Position numbers and translations under genes: made by a program. The notes under the pieces were generated by a model. It was not told the origin of the DNA, searched no databases, and saw nothing but the letters and a program-made list of their open reading frames with translations. From assembly GCF_017654505.1 (NCBI RefSeq), contig NC_054548.1, positions 34,857,774-34,921,773 on the forward strand: a stretch of 64,000 nucleotides of DNA, written 5' to 3'. Shown in pieces: positions 1 through 32,290 of this stretch; position 1 is the first letter of the stretch; every line of letters starts with the position of its first letter. This DNA comes from Polyodon spathula (taxonomy: Eukaryota; Chordata; Actinopteri; Acipenseriformes; Polyodontidae).

Positions 1-780
1 CAGTAGTGTTATGTCTATTTTGTTGTATTTGACATTGTACTTAAATTGACTTGAACCAATTATTTTTAAATTTTGAAAAACTGAATAATTTCTATTAGCA
101 GTTTAAGTAAAAATGAAAAACATAAAATTATTAGTGGAATAAAAAATTGCAAACAAGGGTTATTTTCAACTAAACCTATGTATTTTTCTTTCTGTGTTGA
201 ATTGGTGTAGGAAGAGAAAGTGTTTTTTTAAATAAGTCAAAGTGGGGGAGAGACTTTTAAATCCAGTTGCGACCTATAAAACAATTTTTACAGTAATTCT
301 ATAGGATGATGCAATACCTTTGGCAGTAGTGTACTTGGCAATACTTTGTTTAGTACAATTTGAAGTGTATAAGGCTGAGGCGATTTATTGATGCGTTCTG
401 TCGTTTGACAGCTGTTGATAGTCCAGCTTGTGCATCGTTTTTGTGTAAGTGGTTTAAGCAAAGGAAAGTTTTTATTTTTTATAAAATTTGGATTCTACAA
501 TTTTATTTTTTTTGCATTAAGTGCAGAGCTTCTCTGCTCCCCTCAGGTCTGACTCGCTGAATCTGCATGCGATTGAGCTCACCTTCACCCCCCTGCCCCG
601 CCCCCTTTGATTGTTTACTGATGGGATAGGATCTGTGCAGTCTTCAAAATAACAGAGCAAGTTAAGAGCATTGTGTTAGAATTAAATGCTGTATTGACCA
701 AGCTACAAATACAACATGCCTTCCAATGTTTGCCAGTTATTTTCTAAAGTTAGATGGTGAGAAAGTAAAGAAAAAACAAA
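1..780. other. AT-rich spacer, no gene seen
   Basis: AT-rich non-coding DNA with short poly(T) runs. Open frames here are short, start at non-ATG codons and show no recognisable domain. If SCAF4 exon 1 lies upstream of the window, this stretch would be in SCAF4 intron 1; the sequence alone does not decide this. Confidence 0.5.
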
Positions 781-1005
781 GTAATATTTGGGATACTCTG
801 GTAACACAACTAATCTGCGTGACCATTTAATGAGATGGCACCCTACAAAACTTCAAACAAAATCTGCATTTATTCATCTGAACTACCCTGGAGTAAAAAT
901 GAAGAAAAACAGCCAGAAGTCTTTGGTTCAGAAGTATTATGCATCCCGGCACAGTCAGTCCCTGGTGAATCAGGTATTCAGTGCCAGTCATCGCTTAAAT
1001 TAAAA
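780..1005 (+). pseudogene. BED-type zinc finger fragment (hAT/ZBED-like)
   Basis: The plus-frame reading from about 788 contains GNTTNLRDHLMRWHP, which matches the second half of a BED zinc finger (the NTTNLRxHLxxxHP signature with the C-terminal His pair) found at the N-terminus of hAT transposases and the ZBED proteins derived from them. The Cys pair expected some 20 residues upstream is not apparent, and the frame ends about 50 residues later. No transposase core follows. I read it as a decayed hAT-type DNA transposon fragment; a single exon of a ZBED-like gene is the alternative. Background sequence is otherwise featureless. Confidence 0.4.
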
Positions 1006-1596
1006 CAAAATGTGGATACTAATATGTTCCTTAACACAATTCAAATGTAAGCAATGGACAACACTCTTGTCACTAAACTGCTGTGGACAGTGATAACTTC
1101 TTTACATTTTTTTTTTTCCTCTTGATTTGTTGTTACTCTTGACTTGTTACGGATTTTGCTTTGACCCCCAACTGGTACAAATAAATAAGGTAAAAAAAAA
1201 AATAGTGTAGTATGTAATTATTATATGCATAAACAGATGTAATCAATTCAATATGCATAGTAGTTTTTAAAGCGTTACTAGCAATGTCACACCGTAAGCT
1301 ACATGTATTACTGCAATTTATTTTATTTATTTATTTAGTTTACCCTTTCATAATGTCGATAAATCAATGCATCTGCTTTTTTTTTTTTTTTTTTTTTTTT
1401 AGACTGTTGTGTTGATAGTGAAAAATTAGGCATCGCAAATTAGGCATTGCAAGCACATATTCCATACATAAGTGTTTCCATGTAGAATCAAACAAAATTT
1501 AAAAACAACACAGTAAAGCCAGTTACTCAAACCCCTTTGATCCGAATTGCCTTATTCACTGCACTGCGTGTCCCTGACAAATTCAAAATGGTACTA

Positions 1597-1700
1597 ACTC
1601 CAGCTGAAAGTTAGTCAACGGTTGGAAAAGCATGAATGTGCTGTAAAACCTGCTAAAGAGTATGGTGTGGGAAAGTGGGTAAAGCTGCAGAAACACTTGG
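1597..1700 (+). pseudogene. Decayed pogo/Tigger-like helix-turn-helix remnant
   Basis: The frame around 1620-1675 reads RLEKHECAVKPAKEYGVGK. This resembles the CENP-B/Tigger N-terminal helix-turn-helix consensus (RLEKGE...KIAKEYGVGKSTV). The similarity covers only about 25 residues and an in-frame stop lies just upstream, so this is at best a fossil fragment of a pogo-family transposase. Confidence 0.3.
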
Positions 1701-1809
1701 GGGACGTGGTTCTTAATGTCAGCCACTCCTCTCGCTACCCTACTAGCTACAGCGGTGGCAGTAGGGGGGGAGGTCATGCCAGCATAATCAGTAAACCACA
1801 GCTTTGATG

Positions 1810-3998
1810 TGTTTCTCATTGGATTTGCAAGTACTCTAAATTGGAAGTGCTAGAGTACTCTTTTCATTTGAAATTCAGCCCCTAGTTTGAAGAAAAAAAG
1901 TAGGTCTAATACTGTAATGGAGGTTGTGAAGTCCAGAGGGCAAACTATATAGAGCTGTTCAGTGTTAACTGGTGTGTGTGTGTATATGTCTGTGTGTGCC
2001 ATTTTTGTTTTATCTGTTTTATATTGCGTGCCCCAGTTGCTCTGCAGAGGAGGCATCAGTGTAAGCTCTGCAACATACTCGAGGCATGAGGTTTGCAGTT
2101 GTCTGCGTCCTCAGAACACGTGTCTGGCCATCTGACACGGGCACCCCCACTGCGGATTATTATCAAGGATGGAAAATAAGACTCCTGTTGCATAGCAGTT
2201 CATTCCTTTCCTGGTTTTACTATGAGTTTAATAAGACACACCTGTGCTTGTTACCAATACGCTGTGGCTGATCGAAAAAAAAAAAACTGCTATGTTTATT
2301 TATTTATTAAACTGCTATATATATGTGCTATATTTATTTTCATAACTAGAATAAATAAGTCAGGCTAAAACATTTTATTGCAGAAAATGCATATTTTATA
2401 ACATTTTATACCAGATAATGATCAGTAAACTACTTACAGTAAATTGTCATTACAGAGAGATGAAAAAGAGAAAACATGCAGTAAGAAAACTAAACTGTTA
2501 GGCAACATGCAATACGAACAGTGAATGAACAGAGAGGCAACATGCAAAATTTCTGATTTAAATTCCAAAAACTAACAAAATGTATATCATGCAAACACAC
2601 TTTTTGGAAAACCTATTGAAATAGCATACTGCACATGTGCACGCTTTGACGCTTTTCTCCTGCACGTGGTTTTAGAAAACAGAAAATAATAATCTGTAGT
2701 CATGCATACATCCATTTGTCTAGTTAGATAAAGTAATACATTTGATAAAGTCTGTATGTATTTGTTAATAGCCCATAGTGAAGCAGCAAATGTTTTTCAG
2801 TTTTAAAATGATGTGATCATTTTAAATAATGTCTGCAAAAGAAACTGGTAATATAGAACAGGATGAGCTGTTGGAAAGGCTGATTACACATTGTGGGGAA
2901 TCTGAATAGAGGTATAGTATAGCAAACTTTGAATTTAAGACATGACATTTCAATAAAGAACTAGTTAATGGATTGGTCTCTGTTCTATCGCAGAAATGTC
3001 CGGTCTGTTCAAATTGTACTTTGGGCTACAAGGCGTTTTCCGGAAACTTCGATCCATGTATACAGTTGAATTCTAATTAGATTTTCTATTATTAATCGCG
3101 TAAACACAGAAAAGTGGCGTTTTAAGAAAATTAGTTTTCTGATTCAGTTTTCCGAAAACATTCGTTTTCGGAAAACGCTTTGTCATGTAAACGTACCGAG
3201 TGAGGCAACATTCAATAAGAACAATGAGGTAACATGCAAAATGGTGAAACTGAACAACAAGCACCCTGTTCATGTATGGAGACCTACTTTTTTTTTTAGT
3301 TAACAAGAAGAATCACTTTCAGGGGAGTGCCAAATCTGAAAATCCTCCTGTAACAGCTCTTCGTCAAGGAGGTCCTCCTCCTCAGTCAGGGCCCTCCTCA
3401 TCTTCAGTGACTGAACCAGATGTTTACACACACACACAGTTAAAGTAAACTAATAATACAGTACAGTACATGGCTAAATAATAATGACTACCTCTAAGTA
3501 ATGTCTCTGTTCTTTACACACACATAGTAAATTAACAATAAATGACTACACTTAATGTCTAATAATAATGTCTTGTTCTTTAAATAGGCTACATACACAA
3601 AGTAAAAATAAAAACTAAACCAATAATTAAAAAAAAACAAAATAATTATTGCTCATTCTTTTACACATCGAATAAAAAATTATGCTAAAAAAAGTAAATG
3701 CATAGCTAAATAATGACTACAGATAAATAATTAATCGACTAGAAAAAGTAAACAAAAATTAGCTAATACACAGATGTACACAAACCTAGCTTTTTTGACA
3801 TCGCATGCAAGAGACCTATTTAGTTTTGCCTGCTCTCCTGAGGAGAAATAAGTTCAAAAAATGGAAAAACAAATCTAAAATAAAAACGTATATGTGAAAC
3901 TAACTATAAGAGGTTTAAAAAAAAAAAAAGAAAAAAGTGATGTTGGTACAGTAGTTACGCTTATCTACAGTCATAAGTTAGTTCTGCCCAGCAAGCAT

Positions 3999-4000
<2 letters not shown>
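1810..4000. other. Non-coding stretch without supported genes
   Basis: AT-rich sequence. It includes a GC-richer block at about 2070-2275 that looks like a degraded repeat I cannot name, the small inverted repeat listed separately at 3032-3180, and simple poly(A/T) runs. No open frame has a recognisable domain or splice context. Confidence 0.5.
3032..3181. repeat. Inverted repeat, possible MITE remnant
   Basis: GCGTTTTCCGGAAAC at about 3032 recurs as its reverse complement (with one change) at about 3167-3181, around 120 bases apart. The right side also contains an internal hairpin, CCGAAAAC-ATTC-GTTTTCGG. The layout fits a small foldback or MITE remnant, but no target duplication is evident. 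Confidence 0.35.

Positions 4001-4001
<1 letters not shown>

Positions 4002-4048
<47 letters not shown>
4002..4048. repeat. (CA)n microsatellite
   Basis: Uninterrupted CA dinucleotide array of about 23 units, followed by CAGACAGACA. Confidence 0.95.
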
Positions 4049-4051
<3 letters not shown>

Positions 4052-4360
4052 GACATGACACGACACAGTGAAAAAAAAACAAACACTGCAGAAGTACTTG
4101 ACACAAAAAAACGAATATAAAGTTGAAAAAAAAAAATTGAATTAGCCCAAGTATTTTACCATTTAGATGATGTGTAGATTAGCACTCTTGGAATTGTTAT
4201 ACCGGAGATACACAACTTCGAATCTGCTGTGCACTCAGTCATAGTGGCGCTGGCAATGACACTCGTCTTCATCTTGGAAATATTATATAGTATCTGATAT
4301 GCAAATTAGTGTAGTCGACTATGCTGTATATTAACTTAAAGCAAATCTTACTCCTGTCAC

Positions 4361-4875
4361 CCCCTGGTATGGGGGTTCTGGTCACCTCGCTATAAAAAAG
4401 ATATTGCTGCTCTAGAAAGAGTGCAAAGAAGAGCGACCAGAATTATTCCGGGCTTAAAAGGCATGTCATATGCAGACAGGCTAAAAGAATTGAATCTGTT
4501 CAGTCTTGAACAAAGAAGACTACGTGGCGACCTAATTCAAGCATTCAAAATTCTAAAAGGTATTGACAGTGTGGACGCAAGGGACTTTTTCAGCCTGAAA
4601 AAAGAAACAAGGACCAGGGGTCACAAATGGAGTTTAGAAAAAGGGGCATTCAGAACAGAAAATAGGAGACACTTTTTTACACAGAGAATTGTGAGGGTCT
4701 GGAATCAACTCCCCAGTAATGTTGTTGAAGCTGACACCCTGGGATCCTTCAAGAAGCTGCTTGATGAGATTTTGGGATCAATAAGCTACTAACAACCAAA
4801 CGAGCAAGATGGGCCGAATGGCCTCCTCTCGTTTGTAAACTTTCTTATGTTCTTATGTTCTTATGTTCTTATGTC
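4361..4875 (+). mobile_element. 5'-truncated CR1-like LINE, 3' end
   Basis: An open frame from about 4361 to the stop at 4792 encodes the C-terminal tail of a non-LTR retrotransposon reverse transcriptase protein. Diagnostic blocks are FWSPRYKKDIAALERVQRRA, the RLKELNLFSLEQRRLRGDLI block and VWNQLPSNVVEADTLGSFKK, all typical of the region beyond the RT domain in CR1/L2-type elements. After the stop comes a short 3' UTR that ends in a tandem octamer TTCTTATG (4841-4875), the kind of terminal repeat used by CR1 elements instead of poly(A). The copy lacks the endonuclease and RT domains, as expected of 5' truncation during target-primed reverse transcription. The retained frame is uninterrupted, so the insertion is not very old. 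Confidence 0.85.
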
Positions 4876-5698
4876 AAAGTTTTTAGATAGCGCTGTATGA
4901 CTGGTGCCTTTTATTTAAGCTTGCATGTTATTGGAGAAAGTCTACTGCTATCTGGTGATGTGTGTTGTTAATTGGCTTACTTCGTGATGTGCACATTAGT
5001 AAGCATTGGACACAATTGGGAAACTATTGTTTGCAGTTAAGTTTGTTCTTTCTACAATGGACAGGTGGCTAGTTCTAAAACACAGACAAAAAGATTAAAA
5101 CACAACAGCAGTGACATATAGAGAAGCCAGTTGAATTTTGTTTACGGGTATGTTTACATGTTTGTGGGGGGGTCAAGTACCACAGACAAGAGGAAGGGTG
5201 GCATGGTCCAAAAAGTTTGAGAAACGCTGATTTTTTAGATCATTTTGATTATTGTGACCCAATTTTTACCCAGTAATCAATCCCTAAAAAGGTCACAATT
5301 GCGCAAACCTAAACCATGGTTGACTTTTTTTTAAACATTTTTTTATAGACTGTCTATCTGAATAAAGAATAGTAAGCCTGTTTTTAGCACAGTGATTTGT
5401 AGCTATTATAGGAAAATAATTATTGAAGAAAAATAGCACTATTACAAGGTGGTTGTGTTGGGTGTTCTTGTCTCATACCAAGGTTTGTGTAGCAATGGGT
5501 CTGTCCTAATGCATAGAAATGTGAGCATCAGAAAGTCTTGGGCTTGCCAGTAGTTTGTTGGTGACTTCTCATGGAACAATAGTTACATTAAAATGGAATG
5601 TCCAAGTATGAGAGATCAGAAAGGTCACCTTCCAAATCAGAGGTTCAGTAAATATATCCAAACGTGCCTTTTTTTTTTTTTTTTTTTTTCTTGTATAG
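4876..5698. other. Non-coding DNA upstream of the first identified SCAF4 exon
   Basis: No domain-bearing frame. The last 30 bases form a pyrimidine tract with about 22 T residues that serves the SCAF4 exon acceptor at 5697-5698. The short first coding exon of SCAF4 (about ten codons in other vertebrates) was searched for by eye between 1 and 5698 and not found, so it probably lies upstream of the window. Confidence 0.5.
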
Positions 5699-25242
<19,544 letters not shown>

Positions 25243-25447
25243 AAAATGAACTGTAAGGCGGATGTGGAGCGCTGCCCTTGTGAGCCATAGTGTCCCCTTC
25301 TGAGCTTGAATGTTGTATAAAATACTGTATATTTGCTTATGCCACTCAACACCTCTTTGTAGTTTTTTGGGGGAACCTTGTAAGCATTTTGTTTACACCC
25401 CCATGTGTTTCAAGAAAATAGGTTCAAAATTAACTAAGAATTAATAC

Positions 25448-25488
<41 letters not shown>

Positions 25489-25498
25489 ACCCATTTGC

Positions 25499-25536
<38 letters not shown>

Positions 25537-25640
25537 ATAGGAAAGAGCAGTTTCTGTCATTTTTTAATTAAAGGTAAAATCTCCTCCAACGTTTGAGCTT
25601 TAGGGATTTGTTTTTAATAAACTATTTTCGTAACAAACTT
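25243..25640 (+). promoter_or_regulatory. scaf4: SCAF4 3' UTR with poly(A) signal
   Basis: After the SCAF4 stop the sequence continues as AT-rich UTR. A canonical AATAAA is at 25616-25621, preceded by an ATTAAA variant near 25567. Between stop and signal are about 35 consecutive A (near 25453-25487) and about 29 consecutive T (near 25504-25532), separated by roughly 16 bases. Confidence 0.6.
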
Positions 25641-28435
25641 TAATGTGTGATATTTTTCCTTTGTAACGGCAAAAGCTTTTAAGAGTTGATGTCTGGAAAT
25701 GCCCTAAAGTTAACTGTTGTTGTTTAAGCCTAGATTAGTGTTGCTAATGCTTTTGTATATAGTTTGCTATGTTTTCTTACCAATCAAAATATCACTTTTT
25801 AAAATGAGTTTCATTGAGAGTTGTACATGACATAGTAAGATAACTGACAAGCAAAATGATATAATAGGATAAGTGTTTTATTTTATTGATTTTGTGCTCA
25901 AATATTTTGTAAACTTGATGCTAACTGTACAAAAGAAAAACAAAAATTGAATTCCTGAACATGCAGATCAGTTTTGCTTTGAAGTGGCCTGTTGTCTTTT
26001 TACTATATAAAATATTGATTTACTACAGTTCACCATTTGATACTTGAAGCTTGTATAATTATTAAAAAGGTAAGTGTTGCTTTTAGACACTACTGCTCAG
26101 TTAATGTCGAGCTTTCCTTTTTTAATGCAATGACGTTTGTCTCAAGAAAAGAACCTGTTTCATCTAGTTGCATCTTGCATCCAAATCTTACGACATCCAA
26201 ACAGTTGTTCTCAAATGAAGGTCAACAAAAAAAATGATCCAAAAGTATTTCCAGGAAGGTTACATTTGCTGTTGTTCAGAGTCCAGGGACAGCTGCACTA
26301 AATGTTCAGATTGTGTTAGGTTCCTAAAGGATGTTTATAAGGTGTAATAAGATACATGCCATGCAAATACAAAAAATAGTTACTACAGAATGTTTGAACT
26401 GCCCTGACACGTGTGTGAATTAAAGGGAATAGACCATTTAGCACTGCCCACAGCACTCAAATATTTATTTTCCATAAATATTTATATGGACTGTTATATC
26501 CCCTGTGTGTCATCTAAATCCAGCCAACTTAGTTGATTCAACAATGGTTTGTGAAGAATTAGAAATTGCAAATATTTGGCCCTTTTTTAAAAATTTTTTT
26601 TTTTCTGAAGATGGTAACAATTACTGTGCTCAACATCTTGGCGCACTAACACAGACAGTGGAAGCATTGATATTGATGGCATGTTTGGTAACATACCAGG
26701 CTGTTGGCATTTTGAGAGGGCAGTACATAAATATGTAGTGCTTGACAACTGCTACCTGTATGAACCACTATTTGATGTAGGTTGGCAAAGCAGGATAAAG
26801 TACAGTATGGTACAGGAGCTTGAACCATCAGGGGTGGGGACAAGCTGTCTGCATTTACAACATCTAGTTTTGGATGCATGGTAATGAATGGACCAAACAT
26901 ACAGTAGTCACAACTGTAAAGTCTTTCATTTCAATCAGACAGGAAACAAAACTAAAGTGTATATTTTGGTTTAATGATTTAACTATTACAGTTCCATAAC
27001 ACAATTCAGGTATGTAACAGACTCACACTTTGCGCTATGATTTTGATCGATGCAGAAACAGGGGTGATTGACAGCTTATTTTGCCAACGTGACCAGGTTT
27101 TTTTTTTTTTTTTCATTCATTACCCTAAGACCTCCAACTACCAATCACAAAGATAGTTTGTAGTGATGGGCGCTTTTCAGTAAGTATTGACCGAATTCAA
27201 CCCGAGAGAGTAGGTGACTTGAGAGGTAATTTGATCTTTTCAGTGTGTATAGTTGAGAGAATGGAGTCGAAACGGAGAAGTTTCCGAGGAATGATTTGTA
27301 TGGAGAAGGAGGACTCACACTTTTAACAAAGTCGAAGCGTTGTTTTTTGATCCAGCTGAAGATGATCTTGACTAAGAATTACTGAATCAGCAAAGGAGTC
27401 ATCTGATGAAGACTCGTCCCCTTCTATTTCTGGATGCAGCGCATCCACATCAAGGTTGCGTAAAAAACAAAACAAAAAACTAACAAAACTGAAGTACCGG
27501 TGTATATATTCATGTCTTTTGACAAGGTATTCTAGCAATGGTGTTAAAATGTAAAATATGCGTTTCCTTGCTTGCTTTTTTTTTCTTTTTTTCCTGTAGA
27601 TCAGCTCTGTTTTGGTTGTGCGTTGTAATCGTAACCATTAAAATGCACCAAGCCGTTTACTAATTGTGTTTGAGTAAAGCACGGCATTATACATCTTGGT
27701 GGAAACACGCTAGTTTTTTTTTTTTTTTTTTTTTAATCAAATAATACTAAAATATAAATGTACATTAGCTACAGTTTTATTCATACAGTACTACTGTATT
27801 TACATAAAAAAATGTGCTACACTTGAGCCGGCATTTTAACTTTAAATGCTTAAACTCAGTGAATATCAAGCCATACAGATGAATAAAATAAGGAAATGCA
27901 TTACGTTATAAAACAGTTCATTTAATATTATGGGAACCTTTTTTTAGCAGCAGCCTCCGACGATGGTTCCAGTTTGTAACAGGACTGGGATCTTTATGCT
28001 TCAACTTGTGTAGCTTCGAATTTTTCTTATTCTAACGAACTTGCAGTTAGTACAGACCTGCCTACTAAGTTGCGTACCAGCTAGTACTCAGGATCATCCC
28101 CGGCTGCGTACTGACTTAATACCAATTGCAACGAAAAAAGACGCAGAACAAAGTTGGGGAGTAGCTGATCCCCAGTTTTAGTACATTACTAAGGATTATG
28201 GTTTGTTTTGGTGTGCTTCCAAACAGGAATTGAAGAGGGCCCGAGCTCAAAATCTGAGCTAGTGTTACAATTTTTTTTTTTTTACGAAACCTAAACATCT
28301 TATTTATTTTAATTTATTCATGCGTAAGTTTGACACTTGAAGGGTATATTTAAGCACAAACAAACAGGCTGAATTGCCCATTGCGGTAATATTTATTTTA
28401 TTTTTTTATTTTATTTTATTTTATTTATTTATTTT
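25641..28435. other. Intergenic DNA, no supported gene
   Basis: AT-rich spacer with poly(T) runs near 27099 and 27717. The segment around 27370-27460 reads ESSDEDSSPSISGCSASTSR in one plus frame, an acidic Ser-rich stretch seen at the N-termini of several DNA transposases, but with stops and no core domain. Nothing else is supported. Confidence 0.5.
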
Positions 28436-29633
28436 TCCCCCCTAGTAGGCACAGGCGCTCAGTTGCCAGAGAGACGCCAAAGCTCAGCTGAGCGTCGCTT
28501 TGAGGATCTTGCTCAGACAGTGAAAGCCCAGCAAACCATGCTGGAGACCCTGCTACGATCTTAGGGTAGACTGCCCCCCACTCCCGCTCTCCATCCCCGG
28601 CCCCACCTAGACCCCCAAGCCCTGACGAGCTGTCTTTTACAGCATCGAGGTCGGACGTGTCCAACCCCGCCACTTCAGTTGGGCAGGCTACATACCGCCC
28701 ATACCGCACACTTCTCAAAGGGAGTTCCAGGCCCTGATGCAGTGTGCTGCTGCTGCCACGAGTGTTCCCTGCCTGGCAAAACAGGAGGCGTAGGGGAACT
28801 GCTTCCTGAAGCAGAAAGAGCACGCACAACACACCTTCCCTCTGTGTCAAGACTTTGTCTGCTCCCTCGAGCTCCAGAACTGCGTAGTCCCTGCTGCACA
28901 CCGCCGGAGCCCAAGAAGTGGACCTAGGCACGTTCGCCAAGGGGCCCATCCAAGCCGTGCAGAAAGACTGACGCCATGCTAAAAAAAGGTGTATGCGTCA
29001 GCAGCACTATCAGCCAGGATGGCCATTTCAATGGCTATACTGGTCCTGTACCAGACGCAGCTGGCTGAGAGGCTGTAGGAGCGGGCAACTGAGGCAGACA
29101 TAGGGGAGCTACTGGCGGTAACAAGAGCGGTGACCGACCTAATGGGGGAGTTAGGTCAGGCAGGTCTCTAGCGGCACAGGTAGCGGCTTGCAGACACCTC
29201 TGGCTAACCCAGGCCAAGGTCATCGAGACTGAGAAGTTAGTGCTATTAGATGCTCTCATTACATCGGGGCAGACATTTGGAGCGACCATTGATGTGAGCC
29301 TTGAGAGGTCCCACAAGGCCACGGAGGTCGCTTCCAAATTCTCGTGCCTTTCTGCCTATCGCCAGTGCCCTGGGTGGCCTTCCCAGTCTGAACACCACCC
29401 TCCACCCCAGACTAAACAAGCAGACAGAGGAAAACCCGGTGGCAAGGGACCACCGCCAGCCAGGGGTAACCGGTTCTCCAGCTAGAGACCGAGGTTGAGG
29501 CTTAAAAAACACGTGCCCCCTCCCAAACCAAAGGGAGACCGCCCCTGAGGGGCTCCGGCTGCCACCTTCCCCCTTCACAACAGGACTGACCACTGGACAC
29601 AACCCATGGCAAGGCTTTACCCAGGACTCCTGG

Positions 29634-30635
29634 TTGCTATCGACTATGAGACACGGTTATGCTCTGCAATTCTGCTTAGGCCCGTCACCCTTCAAGGGTG
29701 TGCTCTTTACCACTGTTGAACCAGCGTGCACGATTCTCCTTCAACAGGAGAACGCTGTGTGCTTGGTAAACCCAAGCAATGCCCTCAGTGGCTTCTACTC
29801 CAGGTACTTCCTGGTGCCCAAGAGGGATGGCGGTTTCAGACCTATCCTGGACCTCAGGGTCCTCAACATGTTCCTCAAACAAAGGAAGTTCAACATGTTG
29901 ACCGCACAGCGTATCCTCCAGTCTGTCCAGCCGGGCGACTGGTTCACATCGATTGACCTGCAGGACGCCTATTTCCATGTCCTGATCCATCCCATGCACA
30001 GAAAATATCTACACTTAGCCTTTCAAGGCAACACATACGAATTCTATGTGCTGCTGTTTGGCCTCTCGCTGGCACCCCGCACATTTTCCAAGGGCTTGGA
30101 TGCAGCACTGGCTCCACTCAGGCTGCAGGGTATTTGGATCTTGAACTACCTGGATGATTGGCTAGTTTGCACGCGTTCCAAAGCATGCGCCAAGGCTCAC
30201 ACTAGACAGGTCATAGATCATATGATGAAGTTACAGCTCTCCATACATCAACAGAAGAGCAACTTCATACCGTCTCAGTCCACAGCGTTCCTGGGGATCA
30301 AATTGAACTCTGTGAGCATGCTTGCTTCACTGTCCGAAGACAGGATTCGGTTGTTAGAAGTCACACTCTCCCAATTCAGAGAGGATGCTCTTCTACAGGT
30401 CAGAATATTTCAAAGGTTGTTGGAGCTGATGGCAGCTGCCTCGAGAATCCTTCCCCTAGGGCTGCTGAGAATGTGCCCGCTTCAAGCCCGGGTGAATACA
30501 AGGTGCACCCTGTTGGAGATCGGTACCAGCTGGTGCGAGTGTCCAGACAATGCCGGAAGACATTGGAGTGGTAGCTCCATCCTGGCAATCTGCACCTCGG
30601 ATCTCCACCCGGCTCCTCTCACAGAAGGGAAGTGA
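29634..30635 (+). pseudogene. DIRS reverse transcriptase
   Basis: Open frame of 333 codons. It has the RT blocks VPKRDGGFRPILDLRVLN, WFTSIDLQDAYFHVLIHP (motif A, first catalytic Asp), FGLSLAPRTFSKGLDAAL (motif B) and ILNYLDDWLVCTRS (motif C, YLDD catalytic pair), then the thumb region with FLGIKLNS. The order and spelling match DIRS1-family RT. The frame shifts near 30480, where RNase H continues in another frame (ITTDTSSLGWRAVWNGRGIR, then VRTDNTTMVAYINHQGSLP near 30803), so the polyprotein is broken although the RT core is intact. Confidence 0.9.
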
Positions 30636-31389
30636 TCACTACAGACACTTCCAGCCTGGGCTGGAGAGCGGTCTGGAATGGGAGGGGAATAAGAGGTCAG
30701 TGGAAGGGACATTGGCAGCAATTGCATATGAATGCTCAAGAACTGCAAGCAGCATCCCTGTCGTTATCTCACTTTCGCCAGCAGTTAGCGCACAAACATG
30801 CTGGTCCGGACGGACAACACAACAATGGTAGCCTACATAAACCACCAAGGCAGCCTGCCGCTCGTCGGGCCTTCACCACGCAGCACACAGACTCCTGTCT
30901 TGGACGCACAGAAACTTGCGTTCCATCAGGGAGGTTCACCGCCTGGGTGTGGACAACAGAGCAGCAGACTTTCTGTCCAGAGGAGCTCCAGACAGCTTGG
31001 AGTGGAGACTGCACCCTCAGGTTGTGAAACAGATTTGGGAGAGGTTTCCTACAGCACAAGTCGACCTCTTCGTCACAGCCAAGTCCACTCATTGCCCCCT
31101 TTAGTTCTCTATGGAGAGAGACGGGGGCCCCCTGGGAGTAGACACGCTAGCTCACCTCTTGCAACAGGGGCTTTTTTATGTGTTCCCTCCGCTATTACCC
31201 CTGACACTAGAGAGGATCAGGGTGGAGACAGCCCAGGTTTTTCTGGTTGCACCCAGATGGCCGAGGCGCCCCTGGTTTGCTCTCCTCTCCAACCTGTTGT
31301 TGGGCCAACCGTGGCAGCTCCCGCTCTGCAAGGACTTCCTGAGCCAAGTGGAGGAGTTATTATGGCACCCAAACCCAGCCCAGCTCTAA

Positions 31390-32290
31390 TTCTGGGTCTG
31401 GCCATTGAACGGAGTCGTCTATCCAGACGAGGTTTGCCAGAGGCAGTGGTAGAAACACTTCAGTCTGCTAGGGTGCCTAGCACTAGAGCCGAGTAGTCAT
31501 ATAAATGGAAAGTATTCCAAGACTGGTGCATTGCTGAGGGTCATGATCCTGTGACCTGCCCTATTGAGACAATTCTACAACCTTCTTACAACACCTGTTT
31601 GATGCGTGAAAATCCACATCCACTCTAAAGGTCTACCTGGCAGCAATATCGGTGTGCTATGATAAAATTGACTCTGTGTCACCTGGGACACACTTCCTGG
31701 CAGTGCAATTTCTTAAAAGCATGGTTGAAAAGCATGGTCCCTAAATGGGATCTGGAGCTGGTGCTGGGGGACCTTACGGGTCCCCCATTTGAGCCCATGG
31801 CCTCAGCAGAGCTGTGCCCTGTTTCCCTCAAAGTGAAGTTTTTATTAGCTGTTATGTCCATATTAACCAACCAGTGGTTTTTGAAGCTTTCAGACCTCCC
31901 CTGCATGAGTCAGAGGAGGACCATAGCCAGCAAACGCTTTGCCCAGTCTGGGCTCTGCGCTGTTACCTGGATAGGACATCGTCCTGGAGACAGTCCAACC
32001 AGCTGTTTGTCTGCTATGGGTCCCGCTCTAGAGGTCAAGCCCTATCGAAGCAACGTCTAGCGCACTGGGTGTCAGATGCCATACGCTTGGTGTATGAACA
32101 GAGGGATTCCCCTGTGCCGGGGGACATTACGGCCCATTCTACCAGAGGCCAAGCGACTTCATGGGCTCTCTTTCATGGTGCCTCCTTGGATGAGCTTTGT
32201 AATGCTGCTACACGAATGTTGCAGGCGGCATGCCCTTAGGCGTCATGAGGGCTCTGAGGCTATCGACCTGAAGCTGTACTGTCGGTAATC
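31390..32290 (+). pseudogene. DIRS tyrosine recombinase, broken
   Basis: The frame at 31814-32239 ends with AHSTRGQATSWALFHGASLD followed by ELCNAATR. This carries the HxxR box of tyrosine recombinases in the form typical of DIRS elements (STRGxATSWAL). The upstream core-binding part is split over frames by stops (for example at 31496). The C-terminal nucleophilic Tyr is not cleanly placed; a LKLYCR stop occurs in another frame at 32288. The enzyme would normally integrate a circular cDNA without target duplication; this copy is inactive. Confidence 0.75.

Noticed and set aside
360..560. 66-codon frame near the left edge
   Set aside because: It starts with a non-ATG codon, runs through AT-rich sequence and has no supporting motif; it does not encode the missing SCAF4 first exon.
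2086..2275. GC-richer block with an open frame
   Set aside because: It looks like an old repeat but has no second copy in the window, no clear pol III boxes and no protein similarity.
26505..26900. Overlapping short frames on both strands
   Set aside because: No recognisable domain, splice context or conserved motif.
28425..28949. 174-codon minus-strand frame
   Set aside because: It lies antisense to the DIRS gag-like region; the DIRS order fixes the plus strand as coding.
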